Below are positions 1 to 7,715 of a stretch of DNA of 40,956 nucleotides, one piece after another. The DNA is taken from positions 1 through 40,956 of the forward strand of contig CAIYJE010000024.1 in assembly GCA_903926465.1 (NCBI GenBank), read 5' to 3'. The stretch is from an uncultured Planctomycetales bacterium (GTDB lineage: Bacteria; Planctomycetota; Planctomycetia; Isosphaerales; Isosphaeraceae). Position numbers and translations under genes: made by a program. Within the stretch, counting starts at the first letter, position 1. Each line of letters begins with the position of its first letter. Below the pieces are notes generated by a model that saw only the letters and a program-made list of their open reading frames with translations, searched no databases and was not told the origin of the DNA.

Positions 1-138
1 CCGCGCCGCACTCGGCTTGCTGAAGAACGAGACCACGCTGAAGGTCGGCATAAAAAACAAACGGCTCACGGCCGGTTGGGACGAGAGCTATCTCGAAAAA
101 GTGCTGCTCGGATAATGACTTATGGTGCAATCGCCCTG
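1..138 (+). mobile_element. Right end of an IS element, probably ISAs1 family (partial)
   Basis: The window opens inside the last codons of what reads like a transposase, which stops at 113-115. About 20 bp further, at 120-138, the minus strand reads CAGGGCGATTGCACCATAA, the sort of sequence expected at an IS terminus. The opposite-strand surface-protein gene loses its module pattern and stops within this same stretch. I infer that the IS boundary lies near 138. The other end of the element and any target-site duplication are outside the window, so neither family nor boundary can be confirmed here. Confidence 0.42.
2..115 (+). CDS. Transposase C-terminal fragment (ISAs1-like), cut by window edge
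   Basis: Only 37 codons are visible, in frame 2, ending in TAA. The residues contain LGLLKNETTLKVGIKNKR followed by AGWDESYL and a short tail. From memory this matches the C-terminus of ISAs1-family DDE transposases, which end in a pattern like LNLLK-x(4)-KVGIK-x-KR-x(2)-AGWD-x(2)-YL. The catalytic core is not visible. Its position just inside an apparent element terminus and tail-to-tail against a truncated gene fits an insertion sequence. The family assignment is recollection, not a search. Confidence 0.5.
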   Translation, partial: RAALGLLKNETTLKVGIKNKRLTAGWDESYLEKVLLG

Positions 139-905
139 CCGCCGGCCCGCACATACACGCCATAGGGGCTTGTGTTCGTTCCTTCTCCACCCCGGCCTTC
201 CAGGTCCAGCAAGCCGGTGCCCGTCACCTGCACGGTTGCGTTGTTGATATCAATACCGGCCGCTCCGAACGTCGCACCCGCGGTACTCGTATCGGCCACG
301 TTCGCCTTGAATGTCAGGCTGCCATTGGCCGTGCTCACACTGGCACCTGAACTGACCACAATTTTTGAGTCGGTCGTCACCGAGAGAGCGTTGGTGGCCG
401 CAAAGTTCGTGCTGCCGTTAAACGTGACCGCGCCTGGCGTATCGTTCAAGGTAATCAAGAAGGGGTTCACATAATTGTTCGAACCCGAATCCGCAAAGGT
501 AAGCGAGACGCCCGTCTGACCACTGACCTCGCTGATGTTGATCTGCGTGAAGTACCCCTGGCCGGCGGTCGAAACCGTGGCAGTGTTGGAACTCGACGAC
601 ACATAGCTGTTCGAGGCACCCGCCCCCCATGTGTTTGAGAGCGTTCCACCGCCACTCACGACCATCGTATACGTGCTGGAAGCTGTCGAGGTGAGGGTAA
701 GTGTCTTGCTTCCCCCAAGCGTGAGGTTCAGAACTGTACCGCTGATACTCCAGAAGGCACCTACTGAAGACAGCACCACCCGCTCTTCGAGCGACTCAAA
801 AAACTCACTCCGGCTGAGTGCAAATTTGCTGCGCCTGGCTGAACCTGAGGAATTCGTACCGGATCGACGCGTCATGAAGCGGCGTACATTCTTCGTGAAT
901 GACAT
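120..905 (-). CDS. Truncated 5' part of a LEPR-XLL-type secreted surface protein
   Basis: The frame encodes 261 residues. The ATG at 905 has an AGGAA ribosome site about seven bases upstream. The N-terminus is basic (residues 1-35) and then carries FFESLEERVVLSS, which resembles the LEPR-XLL motif near the N-terminus of large exported planctomycete proteins. The rest is rich in Ser, Thr, Gly, Ala and Asn, in short beta-strand units typical of passenger-like beta-helix proteins. The unit ending in YGVYVRAGG breaks off, and the last codons (R-A-I-A-P-stop) lie in the presumed IS terminus. Family members are usually far longer, so I read this as the stub of a giant gene cut by IS insertion. Whether the stub is still made and exported is unknown. 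Confidence 0.7.
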   Translation of the reverse strand: MSFTKNVRRFMTRRSGTNSSGSARRSKFALSRSEFFESLEERVVLSSVGAFWSISGTVLNLTLGGSKTLTLTSTASSTYTMVVSGGGTLSNTWGAGASNSYVSSSSNTATVSTAGQGYFTQINISEVSGQTGVSLTFADSGSNNYVNPFLITLNDTPGAVTFNGSTNFAATNALSVTTDSKIVVSSGASVSTANGSLTFKANVADTSTAGATFGAAGIDINNATVQVTGTGLLDLEGRGGEGTNTSPYGVYVRAGGRAIAP

Positions 906-1100
906 GGGTGTTCCTGTGTACTCAACGATGGGTGTTTAGCAGGCGGAAGCAAGCCAGACCATTTCCCAGGGGAAGCCGTGCTTTCACCCTGTAAGAAGAA
1001 TTGCGGCACGGAAGAGTAACCAAAGTTACGACTTCCTTACAAGCGTGTATGAACTATCGCATATGGATATTACAAGAAAAATGAGACGACCAACGCCTCT

Positions 1101-1140
1101 TCATACAGAGCCGCGAACGCAAGCTCGCGGCTCTGTATGA
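1101..1140. repeat. Perfect 16-bp hairpin, REP-like
   Basis: The left arm TCATACAGAGCCGCGA (1101-1116) is perfectly complementary to the right arm TCGCGGCTCTGTATGA (1125-1140), with an 8-nt loop. There is no T-tract on either side, so it is not a standard intrinsic terminator. The core GAGCCGCGA...TCGCGGCTC resembles palindromes dispersed between genes in planctomycete genomes; that comparison is from memory. Confidence 0.75.
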
Positions 1141-1177
1141 GAAAGTTGGTCATCGCCATGGAATCCTTTTTTTGTTA

Positions 1178-1238
1178 ATGGACGCAATGGACGGAATCAA
1201 CGGCTTGTCGTCCGGTTGATTCCGTCCATTCCGTCCAT
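1178..1238. repeat. 24-bp inverted repeat built from a GTCCATTCC-like 9-mer
   Basis: Arms 1178-1201 and 1215-1238 pair with one mismatch around a 13-nt loop. The right arm contains TTCCGTCCATTCCGTCCA, a tandem 9-mer. A related 9-mer array sits at 22763-22790, so this is a dispersed sequence. It begins four bases past the M61 peptidase stop codon. On that strand the hairpin is followed by an A-run rather than a T-run, so termination would have to be Rho-assisted if it occurs at all. Confidence 0.7.
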
Positions 1239-1241
1239 GAT

Positions 1242-3224
1242 TCAGGGCGCTTTGCCTAGCCAGGCTTCCAGGTTTTGCTTCTGCTCGGCTGTGGCCTCGG
1301 GGTTCACTTCCAGCTTGTGCTGGTTTTTCGGTTCGGTGCCCAGGGTCACGTCCAGGGTTTGCAACTGGTCACGGCGGGCAATCAGCACGCTCACCTGGTC
1401 TCCGGGCCTGTACAGTTCCATTTGCTTGCCAAGGGCGTCGGGCCGGACGCGGAAGTTATTGAACGCCAGGATCTCGTCTCCCACGTTGAATCCGGCGTCA
1501 TACCCTGGCGTCTGCCGCTTGACGGTGGAGACCACCAGGCGGCCGGCCTCGTTCTTGGTCTCAATCCCCAGGTAACCCTTCTCAGGCTTCTCGGGCTTGT
1601 CGTCTTTGGCGTCAGCCGGCTTGGATTTGTTCCCCTTGGGGTCGGCAAACTTCAGGCCGTACCAGGCCAGGGATTCGTTGTAGTCCAGTTCGTCGGTGGT
1701 ATCGAGAGCCCGGGTGAAGAAGGCTGCAAGGTCTACGCCGGCCACTTCGGCCGCGGTGGCGCGGAATTCGGCGGGTGTGAAGCCTTTTTCGCCGGAGTAC
1801 CGCTGGTAAGCCAGACGCATGACGTCGTCCAGGCTTTTGGCGTTTTTGGTGGTTTCGCGGATCTTGGCATCGAGCAGCCAGCCGACCACGGCTCCCTTGG
1901 TGTAGTAGCTGATGCTGGTGTTCGGGGTGTTTTCATCGCGCCTGTAGAACTTGATCCAGGCGTCATGCGAGGCCAGTTCCAGGGGCTGGACCAAGCGGCC
2001 GTGGGTTTCTTGAAGGCGTTCGATATCGTTTTTGGTCTTGTCGTCGCCGCCGGCCGCGCTGGGTGGGTCGCCGGCGAGCACTTCTGCCTGGGTGCAGAGC
2101 CCTGCCCGCCTGACGAACAGTCGGTCGTAGTAGCTGGTGAGCCCTTCGGCAATCCAGAGGCTGCGGGTGTGTACTTCGTTCTCGTAGTCAAAAGGGCCGA
2201 GTTCGACGGGCCTGAGCCGCTTGACGTTCCAGGTGTGAAAATATTCGTGGCTGACGAGGTAGAGCCAGTTGAGGTAGCTTTCTCGTTTGCGGGTGGCCCA
2301 GCGGCTGGCCATGAGTACGGTGGAGTTCTTGTGTTCCAGGCCGCCGCCGGTTTCGGTGAGCAGGTTGAAGAAGACGTATTTGTCATAGGGGAGGAAGCCC
2401 CAGAAGTCGCGCTGGGCTTGAACGATGGCCTGGGTGTCTTGGGCGGATCGGGGTCCGTCCCAGACGCCGGCTTCGCCTTCGTTGACCAGGTAGTGGGGTT
2501 TGTTGTCGACCTGGAACTCGTGCACGGTGGGGTTGCCGGCGTAGATCGGGCAATCGACCAGGTCATCGTAGCTGGGTGCAACGTAGTGGTGCGGGTCATT
2601 GCCGGGGGCGTTGGGCAGTCCGCAGAACGATTTTGCCCAATGGGTGGGCAGCATCAGTTTGACGTGGTGTGGGCGGGCGGCTTTTTCATCGGCCAGGGTC
2701 AGGAAGGTGGGAGCGCCGTTAAGCAGGGTGAAGCCGGCATCCACCCAGTTGCCTTGTACGGACAGTTCGCGGGCGTAAACGCGGTAGGTCACTTTAACGG
2801 CCGCTGCTCCGCCGGTTTCGATGCGCCAGCGGTTCTTGCGCACCTTTTCAAACTTGAGCGGGGTCTCTTCCTTCCCCACGGCCCGGGCGGCCACGTCTTC
2901 CACGTTGCGGGCGTATTCGCGAACCAGGTAGCTGCCGGGGGTCCAGATGGCCATCATCAGGGTTATTTGGGGAGCGCCGGCGGTGGGGTAAACCGCCTCC
3001 ACTTCCACGTAATGGCTGGCCGGTCTGGGGAACGAAAGGGTGTACTGGATCGGTTCCGTTGCGGAGGACGCTGCGAGTTCGGCGGCCTGGGTGGGTGTTG
3101 AGTAGGCGCTCATGAAGGTGATCCAGAAAGCCGTTGCAAAAGAGAGGGTCCAGTGGCGTTTGGGCCAGATCTGGAACGAAGTCGAGCCGGAAGACGACAC
3201 AAAATGCGGGCGATGCATGGCCAC
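1242..3224 (-). CDS. M61-family (glycyl aminopeptidase-like) metallopeptidase with PDZ domain
   Basis: The 660-residue product is a probable exported zinc peptidase. A hydrophobic stretch (about 25-42) ending near T-Q-A reads as a signal peptide with a long basic front. The N-terminal beta domain of M61 peptidases follows (about 58-240), then the catalytic part with GGGLEHKNST (293-302), the zinc site HEYFH at 326-330 followed by TWNVKRLRP, and the downstream glutamate in WIAEG (E360). A C-terminal PDZ-like domain begins near KGYLGIETKN (about 550). Length and order fit the family. The GTG start at 3224 is preferred because AGGA lies at good spacing; an ATG two codons later is possible. M61 enzymes trim N-terminal Gly or Ala from peptides; the periplasmic location is inferred. 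The gene is divergent from the next block. Confidence 0.9.
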   Translation of the reverse strand: MAMHRPHFVSSSGSTSFQIWPKRHWTLSFATAFWITFMSAYSTPTQAAELAASSATEPIQYTLSFPRPASHYVEVEAVYPTAGAPQITLMMAIWTPGSYLVREYARNVEDVAARAVGKEETPLKFEKVRKNRWRIETGGAAAVKVTYRVYARELSVQGNWVDAGFTLLNGAPTFLTLADEKAARPHHVKLMLPTHWAKSFCGLPNAPGNDPHHYVAPSYDDLVDCPIYAGNPTVHEFQVDNKPHYLVNEGEAGVWDGPRSAQDTQAIVQAQRDFWGFLPYDKYVFFNLLTETGGGLEHKNSTVLMASRWATRKRESYLNWLYLVSHEYFHTWNVKRLRPVELGPFDYENEVHTRSLWIAEGLTSYYDRLFVRRAGLCTQAEVLAGDPPSAAGGDDKTKNDIERLQETHGRLVQPLELASHDAWIKFYRRDENTPNTSISYYTKGAVVGWLLDAKIRETTKNAKSLDDVMRLAYQRYSGEKGFTPAEFRATAAEVAGVDLAAFFTRALDTTDELDYNESLAWYGLKFADPKGNKSKPADAKDDKPEKPEKGYLGIETKNEAGRLVVSTVKRQTPGYDAGFNVGDEILAFNNFRVRPDALGKQMELYRPGDQVSVLIARRDQLQTLDVTLGTEPKNQHKLEVNPEATAEQKQNLEAWLGKAP

Positions 3225-3481
3225 CCCGTAATTCCTGGTGAAGTAGGGAAGAGGTGAGAGGTATCATAACGCCTCACGGCGGTGCCCGGCCATGCAACTG
3301 GCGTGGAACGGGTTAATGGCCCAGCACGCAGTTCGGCTTGATCGCGGTTCTCGTTTGGGTTGCCCATGGGAAACCACCGCCCTTGGCTGTCTCTTTGGGG
3401 TTGTTTTTCCGTGCAATGCTATCGTGAACCCCTTTGGGTTCCGAGTTTCCTGGAAAAGCGTCAATCATCAACGTCTTGAGC

Positions 3482-6274
3482 ATGATGCAACCTGACCCCA
3501 TATCCAGTTTGGTAGATTCTTCACTGTGTTCCCTCTGGTACGCAGTGGTCGATCGGTCGCCGGATGCCGTGGCTGTTCGCACGCTAGAGGGGCAGAGCCA
3601 GACATTCAGGGAGCTTGATGAGGCCTCTAGCCGCCTGGCGAATCGGATTCTGAATCAGTTTGGCGACCCGAGTTTTCCGGTCTTGCTGCTCTTGGACCAG
3701 TCTCCGGAGTTGATCGCGGCCATTCTGGGGGTGATCAAGGCGAACAAGCTGTTTGTGGTGCTAGATCCTGGTCAAACGGCGGCCTATTTGCGGCAAGTGG
3801 CAGGGGTGACCCGTGCGGGGCTCTTGCTATGCGACGGGGCGAACCACGGCCTGGCGCGGGCGGTTTGTCCGATGGCTGAGCCGGTTTGGTTGCTTGCGGA
3901 TACGGCAGGCGAAGCGGCCCAGCGGCCGGCCGATGGCTGTACGGCCAATTCGCTGGCCGGTCTGGTCTTCACCTCGGGATCGACCGGGCAACCGAAGGGG
4001 GTGATTTATCCGCACAAGATGCTGGCGCACCGGGTGTGGTGTGAACAGCGGTTGGGTCTGATTGGACCCGGGCACCGCCTGGCCGGGTTGCGGCACTGCG
4101 GGTTTAGCGCGGGTGTGGCCGACCTGTTCAAGGCCTTGCTCAGCGGCGCTGGTTATTACCTGTTCCCGGTGCAAACGCAGGGCGTTCATAGGCTGTCGCG
4201 GTGGCTGCAAGATGAGCAAATCACATATCTGCCATTACCGGTGGTGCTGTTTCGTCAGTGGCTGGAAACCCTGTTGCCGTCGGACCGGTTTTCGAGCCTG
4301 CTGCGGGTGTACCCGTCTGGCCGAAAACTGGGGCAGGATGCCAAGCAACTCTGGCCGCATGTGGGGCCTGATTGTCTGCTGCTCAGTACCTACGGCTCTA
4401 CGGAAGCCAGCCTGATGAGCCTGGCAATGGTCGGCCGGACCACTCAGGATCCGCCAGGGGTTCTGGCTGTGGGGCAGGCTGTGCCTGGGAAGCTGATCCA
4501 GATTGTGGGATCCGATGGGCGACCGGTCCAGCCTGGGGAAACCGGCGCAATTGAGATCCAGAGTTCGTACATCTCTCCAGGTTACTGGCGGCAACCGGAG
4601 TTAACCCGCCAGTGTTTCAGGTCTGCGGGGGCCGGTTCAACGGAGTTGATCTACCAGACGGGCGACCTGGGCCGGCACCGGAGCAATGGTTCGCTAGAGC
4701 TGGTGGGCCGGCTGGATTCGCAAGTGAAAGTTCGCGGATATCGTGTGGAGCTTGGTGCCCTGGAAGATGCGCTTCAGGCGCTTCCCGGTGTGGGGCAGGT
4801 GGTGGTGGCTTTGGATGAAGAAAAAGACCGATTGCTGGCGTACATTGTGCCGGTGGCCGGGGCATTCGTCACGGTTTCCGAACTCAAGCATAGCCTGGCT
4901 GGAACCGTTCCAGACTATGCCGTGCCGGCCTGGTTCCTGGTTCTGGATGCGTTCCCGATGCTCGCCAGTGGCAAGATTGATCGGCAGGCCCTGCCCCGCC
5001 CAACCCAAGCACGCCCGGACCAGACGACCCCGTTTTTGGCCCCTCGAACCACTCTGGAAGCGCGGCTGGCCCGGATCTGGGCCGAGATTCTGGGAATTGA
5101 CGAGGTGGGGGCGCTCGATCACTTCTTTGAGCTGGGCGGCCATTCTCTGTTAACCATGCGTTTGTTGATGCGAGTTGAGCAAGAGTTTGAGGTTTCCGTG
5201 CCCTTGATCCGGTTTTTCCAGGAGCCCACGCTGGAACGGATGGGCCAACTGATTGCCCACGCTGCGTATGGGACCAGCGGTTCGTCGGCAGCCGCGCTGG
5301 CCGGCACCGCCAGGGATCTTGATTCCATCCAGAGTGTGGCGGATGTGCTGTCGCAAGATCCAGAGTTCATGCGCAGGGTCAGGCCGCGGTTCCTGGCGCA
5401 GAACCGGAACGCCGTGACTCGGCTGGCGCAGGCATGCCTGAACACGCTGCCGCCTCGGCTGGTCCAGAGCCTGTTTTCCTCGCTGACGGGGCACAGGCTT
5501 TGCCAGGCGCGGCTTTTCCAGGAAAAACTGGCCACGCTGGCCCGGTATCAGCAAAGCGTGCGGCCAACGCTGGAGCCAGAGTCCTGGTTCCCGCTCAGCC
5601 TTCAGTACTACCTGATAGATCGCTACCGAATCGGTGCACCCCGGCAAGGAGTTCAGCCTCCGTGGAACGGCACTGGTCGAACTCCGTTGTTCTTGGGGGT
5701 AGATGCGCTTCAGGCGGCCGCTCGGGCTGGGCGTGGTGTGGTGCTGGTTCGCACGCATGACAATGCGCGGAACTGGTTCCCGACGCTGGTAATCTCAGAT
5801 TATCGCGTGACCGATATCCGCCATGTAACGCGTGGCATTCAGCAGAAGTCTGAACTGGACGAGACCGCGTTGCACGTGTATCAGCTTGATGCCGCGCGAA
5901 GATATCTGGCGGCAGGGCTGGTGGTAGAGATTCACGGAGATGGATATCAAGGGACGAGCCAGGGCTTTGAGCATGACTTCCATGGCCGACGACGGAAGTT
6001 CATGGCGGGGTTCGCGGAACTAGCTGTGCTGACCGATGCCCTGGTGTATGTGGTGGACGGATCGTTTGGTTCCCCAGGCACCGCTCAGTTCACGGTGGTG
6101 GGGCCACTAGAGAGCGGCGGCCTTGGTCTGTCTCACCATGCCCGAGTCGAGTTGCTGGTGGCACAGTATGTGCGATATCTTGCCGGCAAATGGCACGCGG
6201 AGCCCTGGATGGTCCCGTTTTTCGAGATTGCCGCATATGAGCGCTGTCCCGAGGTGGGCAGATCTCGTGGATGA
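3482..6274 (+). CDS. NRPS-like protein: adenylation - carrier - LpxL/LPLAT-like domain
   Basis: A 930-residue protein from the ATG at 3482; an in-frame TTG at 3434 would add 16 residues. The adenylation domain spans about 10-505 with A3 LVFTSGSTGQPKGV (161-174), YGSTE (304-308), YQTGDLG (391-397), VKVRGYRVELG (415-425) and the A10 lysine in ASGKIDRQAL (K498). A carrier domain (525-590) has LGGHS with the phosphopantetheine serine S555. There is no condensation or thioesterase domain. Residues about 690-925 resemble LpxL/HtrB-type acyltransferases: GVVLVRTH, then VVEIHGDG with a downstream HGRRRKF, and a closing YVRYL...EPW pattern. The substrate Asp235 position is Ser209, and the acyltransferase HX4(D/E) site reads H759-x4-N764. 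The protein probably activates one carboxylic acid and passes it on; the acceptor is unknown. It is first in the block running to 10865. Confidence 0.85.
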   Translation: MMQPDPISSLVDSSLCSLWYAVVDRSPDAVAVRTLEGQSQTFRELDEASSRLANRILNQFGDPSFPVLLLLDQSPELIAAILGVIKANKLFVVLDPGQTAAYLRQVAGVTRAGLLLCDGANHGLARAVCPMAEPVWLLADTAGEAAQRPADGCTANSLAGLVFTSGSTGQPKGVIYPHKMLAHRVWCEQRLGLIGPGHRLAGLRHCGFSAGVADLFKALLSGAGYYLFPVQTQGVHRLSRWLQDEQITYLPLPVVLFRQWLETLLPSDRFSSLLRVYPSGRKLGQDAKQLWPHVGPDCLLLSTYGSTEASLMSLAMVGRTTQDPPGVLAVGQAVPGKLIQIVGSDGRPVQPGETGAIEIQSSYISPGYWRQPELTRQCFRSAGAGSTELIYQTGDLGRHRSNGSLELVGRLDSQVKVRGYRVELGALEDALQALPGVGQVVVALDEEKDRLLAYIVPVAGAFVTVSELKHSLAGTVPDYAVPAWFLVLDAFPMLASGKIDRQALPRPTQARPDQTTPFLAPRTTLEARLARIWAEILGIDEVGALDHFFELGGHSLLTMRLLMRVEQEFEVSVPLIRFFQEPTLERMGQLIAHAAYGTSGSSAAALAGTARDLDSIQSVADVLSQDPEFMRRVRPRFLAQNRNAVTRLAQACLNTLPPRLVQSLFSSLTGHRLCQARLFQEKLATLARYQQSVRPTLEPESWFPLSLQYYLIDRYRIGAPRQGVQPPWNGTGRTPLFLGVDALQAAARAGRGVVLVRTHDNARNWFPTLVISDYRVTDIRHVTRGIQQKSELDETALHVYQLDAARRYLAAGLVVEIHGDGYQGTSQGFEHDFHGRRRKFMAGFAELAVLTDALVYVVDGSFGSPGTAQFTVVGPLESGGLGLSHHARVELLVAQYVRYLAGKWHAEPWMVPFFEIAAYERCPEVGRSRG

Positions 6275-6496
6275 TAGCATGTTGCCAGGAATCCACGGTT
6301 CCGGCCGGGATCGTGGTTTTTGGTCATCAATTGTCGGTCACTTGTGGGCGGTTGTTTCAGGGAATGAACGCAACGGCACATTCCGAATGGCTGCTCGGTA
6401 TTCGTCAGTTGCTTCTGTACAGAAAACACCGGTAAAGGCGGTAGATTGGGTGCCGGCAATGAAGCGGTGTTCCCAAACTTGTTGATTTGGCAGCAG

Positions 6497-7714
6497 ATGT
6501 ATGGTGAGCAGATGGCTGGTGCAGGAAGCATTCGTCCTGAGATTGTTGGACTGCCAGTCGTTGGCCTTGCGCACGTGGATTCCCCAGTGACCCGCGGTGT
6601 GGCTGGCTCTGGATTACGGGGAACTGGAGAGTTCGCTAGCCAAACGCACGTGATTGGTGTTCTACCGGGTGAAGGGAGTGGCCCCGAGGTTGTAGCGGCC
6701 GCACTGACGGTGCTTGAAGCCGTGGCCGTGGCGGTGCCGGGCCATCGGTTTGACATTCGGCTGGGCGGCCCGATTGGCGACCAAGCGATTGCGCAGACGG
6801 GCCGTCCGCTAAGCGACGACGTGGCCAATTTTTGCGGACAGATCTTTGAGGAGCGCGGGGCGATTTTGGCGGGTGCCGGTGGCGATCGGTTTGTTTATGA
6901 ATCCAGACGCCGGTTCCGTTTGAATTGCAAGCTGAATCCGCTCGTGCCTTCAGCGGTCCCGCTGGCTGCTCATCGGATGAAGCCTGAGGCACTGGCGGGG
7001 GTTGATATCTTGGTGGTTCGAGAGAACATGGGCGGGATTTACCAGGGGACCTGGAGCGAGTTTCAGTCGGCAACCAAGGGGGCCTGGGCCGAACAGACGT
7101 TCCTGTACACCGAGCCTCAGATTCAGCAGATCGTACACAAGGCGGCGGCACTTGCCCGCGACCGACGCGGACTGCTGACGGTGGTCACCAAGCCCAATGG
7201 CGTACCAACCATCAGCAACTTGTGGTTGCGATGCGCACGCGAGATTGCCACGGCGTATCAGATTCCGCTTCGTGAGCTGGAGATTGATTACGCGGCGTTT
7301 GCCCTGATCCAGGACCCTCGCCAGTTTGATGTGATTGTGACGCCAAACCTGTTTGGCGACATTCTCTCAGACGTGGGGGGCGTGCTGCTGGGGTCTCGCG
7401 GCTTGTGCTACGGGGGCTCATTCTCAGACACCGGCGTGGCGATCTATCAAACCAATCATGGCGCGGCTCATGATCTGGCCGGTACCGATCGTGCCAATCC
7501 CGTTGGCCAGATCTACTCCCTGGCCATGATGCTGCGTGAGAGTTTCGGCCTGACGCGTGAGGCCATTGGCATTCATGCGGCCGTGGATCAGGTTTGGCAC
7601 AAAGGGGTTCGCACCGACGACCTTGCCGAACCGGGTTGTCAATCTGTGGGCACTCAGGAAATGGCCCGTCTGATTGCTGAGGCTGTGCGGACCAATCTGG
7701 CCGGGTGCTCTTGA
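6497..7714 (+). CDS. Isocitrate/isopropylmalate dehydrogenase-family enzyme
   Basis: A 405-residue beta-decarboxylating dehydrogenase from the ATG at 6497. A second ATG at 6512 has a close GGTGAG, and a TTG at 6446 is also in frame; the conserved domain starts only at residue about 51. Family signatures are VIGVLPGEGSGPEV (52-65), VVRENMGGIYQG (173-184), the catalytic lysine in VTKPNG (K232), metal aspartates D264, D288 and D292 in the NLFGDILSD region, and the NAD-binding end NHGAAHDLAGT followed by RANPVGQI. These enzymes oxidise a 2-hydroxy-3-carboxy acid and decarboxylate it. The usual NLRP carboxylate-binding motif reads KLNP here (Arg to Asn147), so the substrate is probably neither isocitrate nor isopropylmalate. 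The gene follows the NRPS-like gene after 222 bp and is one base from the next. Confidence 0.85.
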   Translation: MYGEQMAGAGSIRPEIVGLPVVGLAHVDSPVTRGVAGSGLRGTGEFASQTHVIGVLPGEGSGPEVVAAALTVLEAVAVAVPGHRFDIRLGGPIGDQAIAQTGRPLSDDVANFCGQIFEERGAILAGAGGDRFVYESRRRFRLNCKLNPLVPSAVPLAAHRMKPEALAGVDILVVRENMGGIYQGTWSEFQSATKGAWAEQTFLYTEPQIQQIVHKAAALARDRRGLLTVVTKPNGVPTISNLWLRCAREIATAYQIPLRELEIDYAAFALIQDPRQFDVIVTPNLFGDILSDVGGVLLGSRGLCYGGSFSDTGVAIYQTNHGAAHDLAGTDRANPVGQIYSLAMMLRESFGLTREAIGIHAAVDQVWHKGVRTDDLAEPGCQSVGTQEMARLIAEAVRTNLAGCS

Positions 7715-7715
7715 T

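Larger units (their letters stand above)
906..1241. other. Intergenic stretch with two hairpin repeats
   Basis: This lies between the start of the truncated surface gene and the stop of the M61 peptidase. It should hold the promoter of the minus-strand surface gene, but I could not pick a convincing -35/-10 pair. Its notable content is two long inverted repeats, at 1101-1140 and 1178-1238. No ORF here looks real. Confidence 0.6.

Noticed and set aside
1275-3101. 608-codon open frame on the plus strand
   Set aside because: It is exactly antisense to the M61 peptidase, which has a full motif set. The open frame is Gly/Val-rich shadow coding without any recognisable domain.
3482-6274. Full NRPS module making a peptide
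   Set aside because: There is no condensation or thioesterase domain, and the adenylation pocket lacks Asp235, so peptide assembly is not supported.
6123-6485. Possible small gene between the NRPS-like and dehydrogenase genes
   Set aside because: It overlaps the end of the NRPS-like gene in another frame, has no ribosome site, and its translation looks random.
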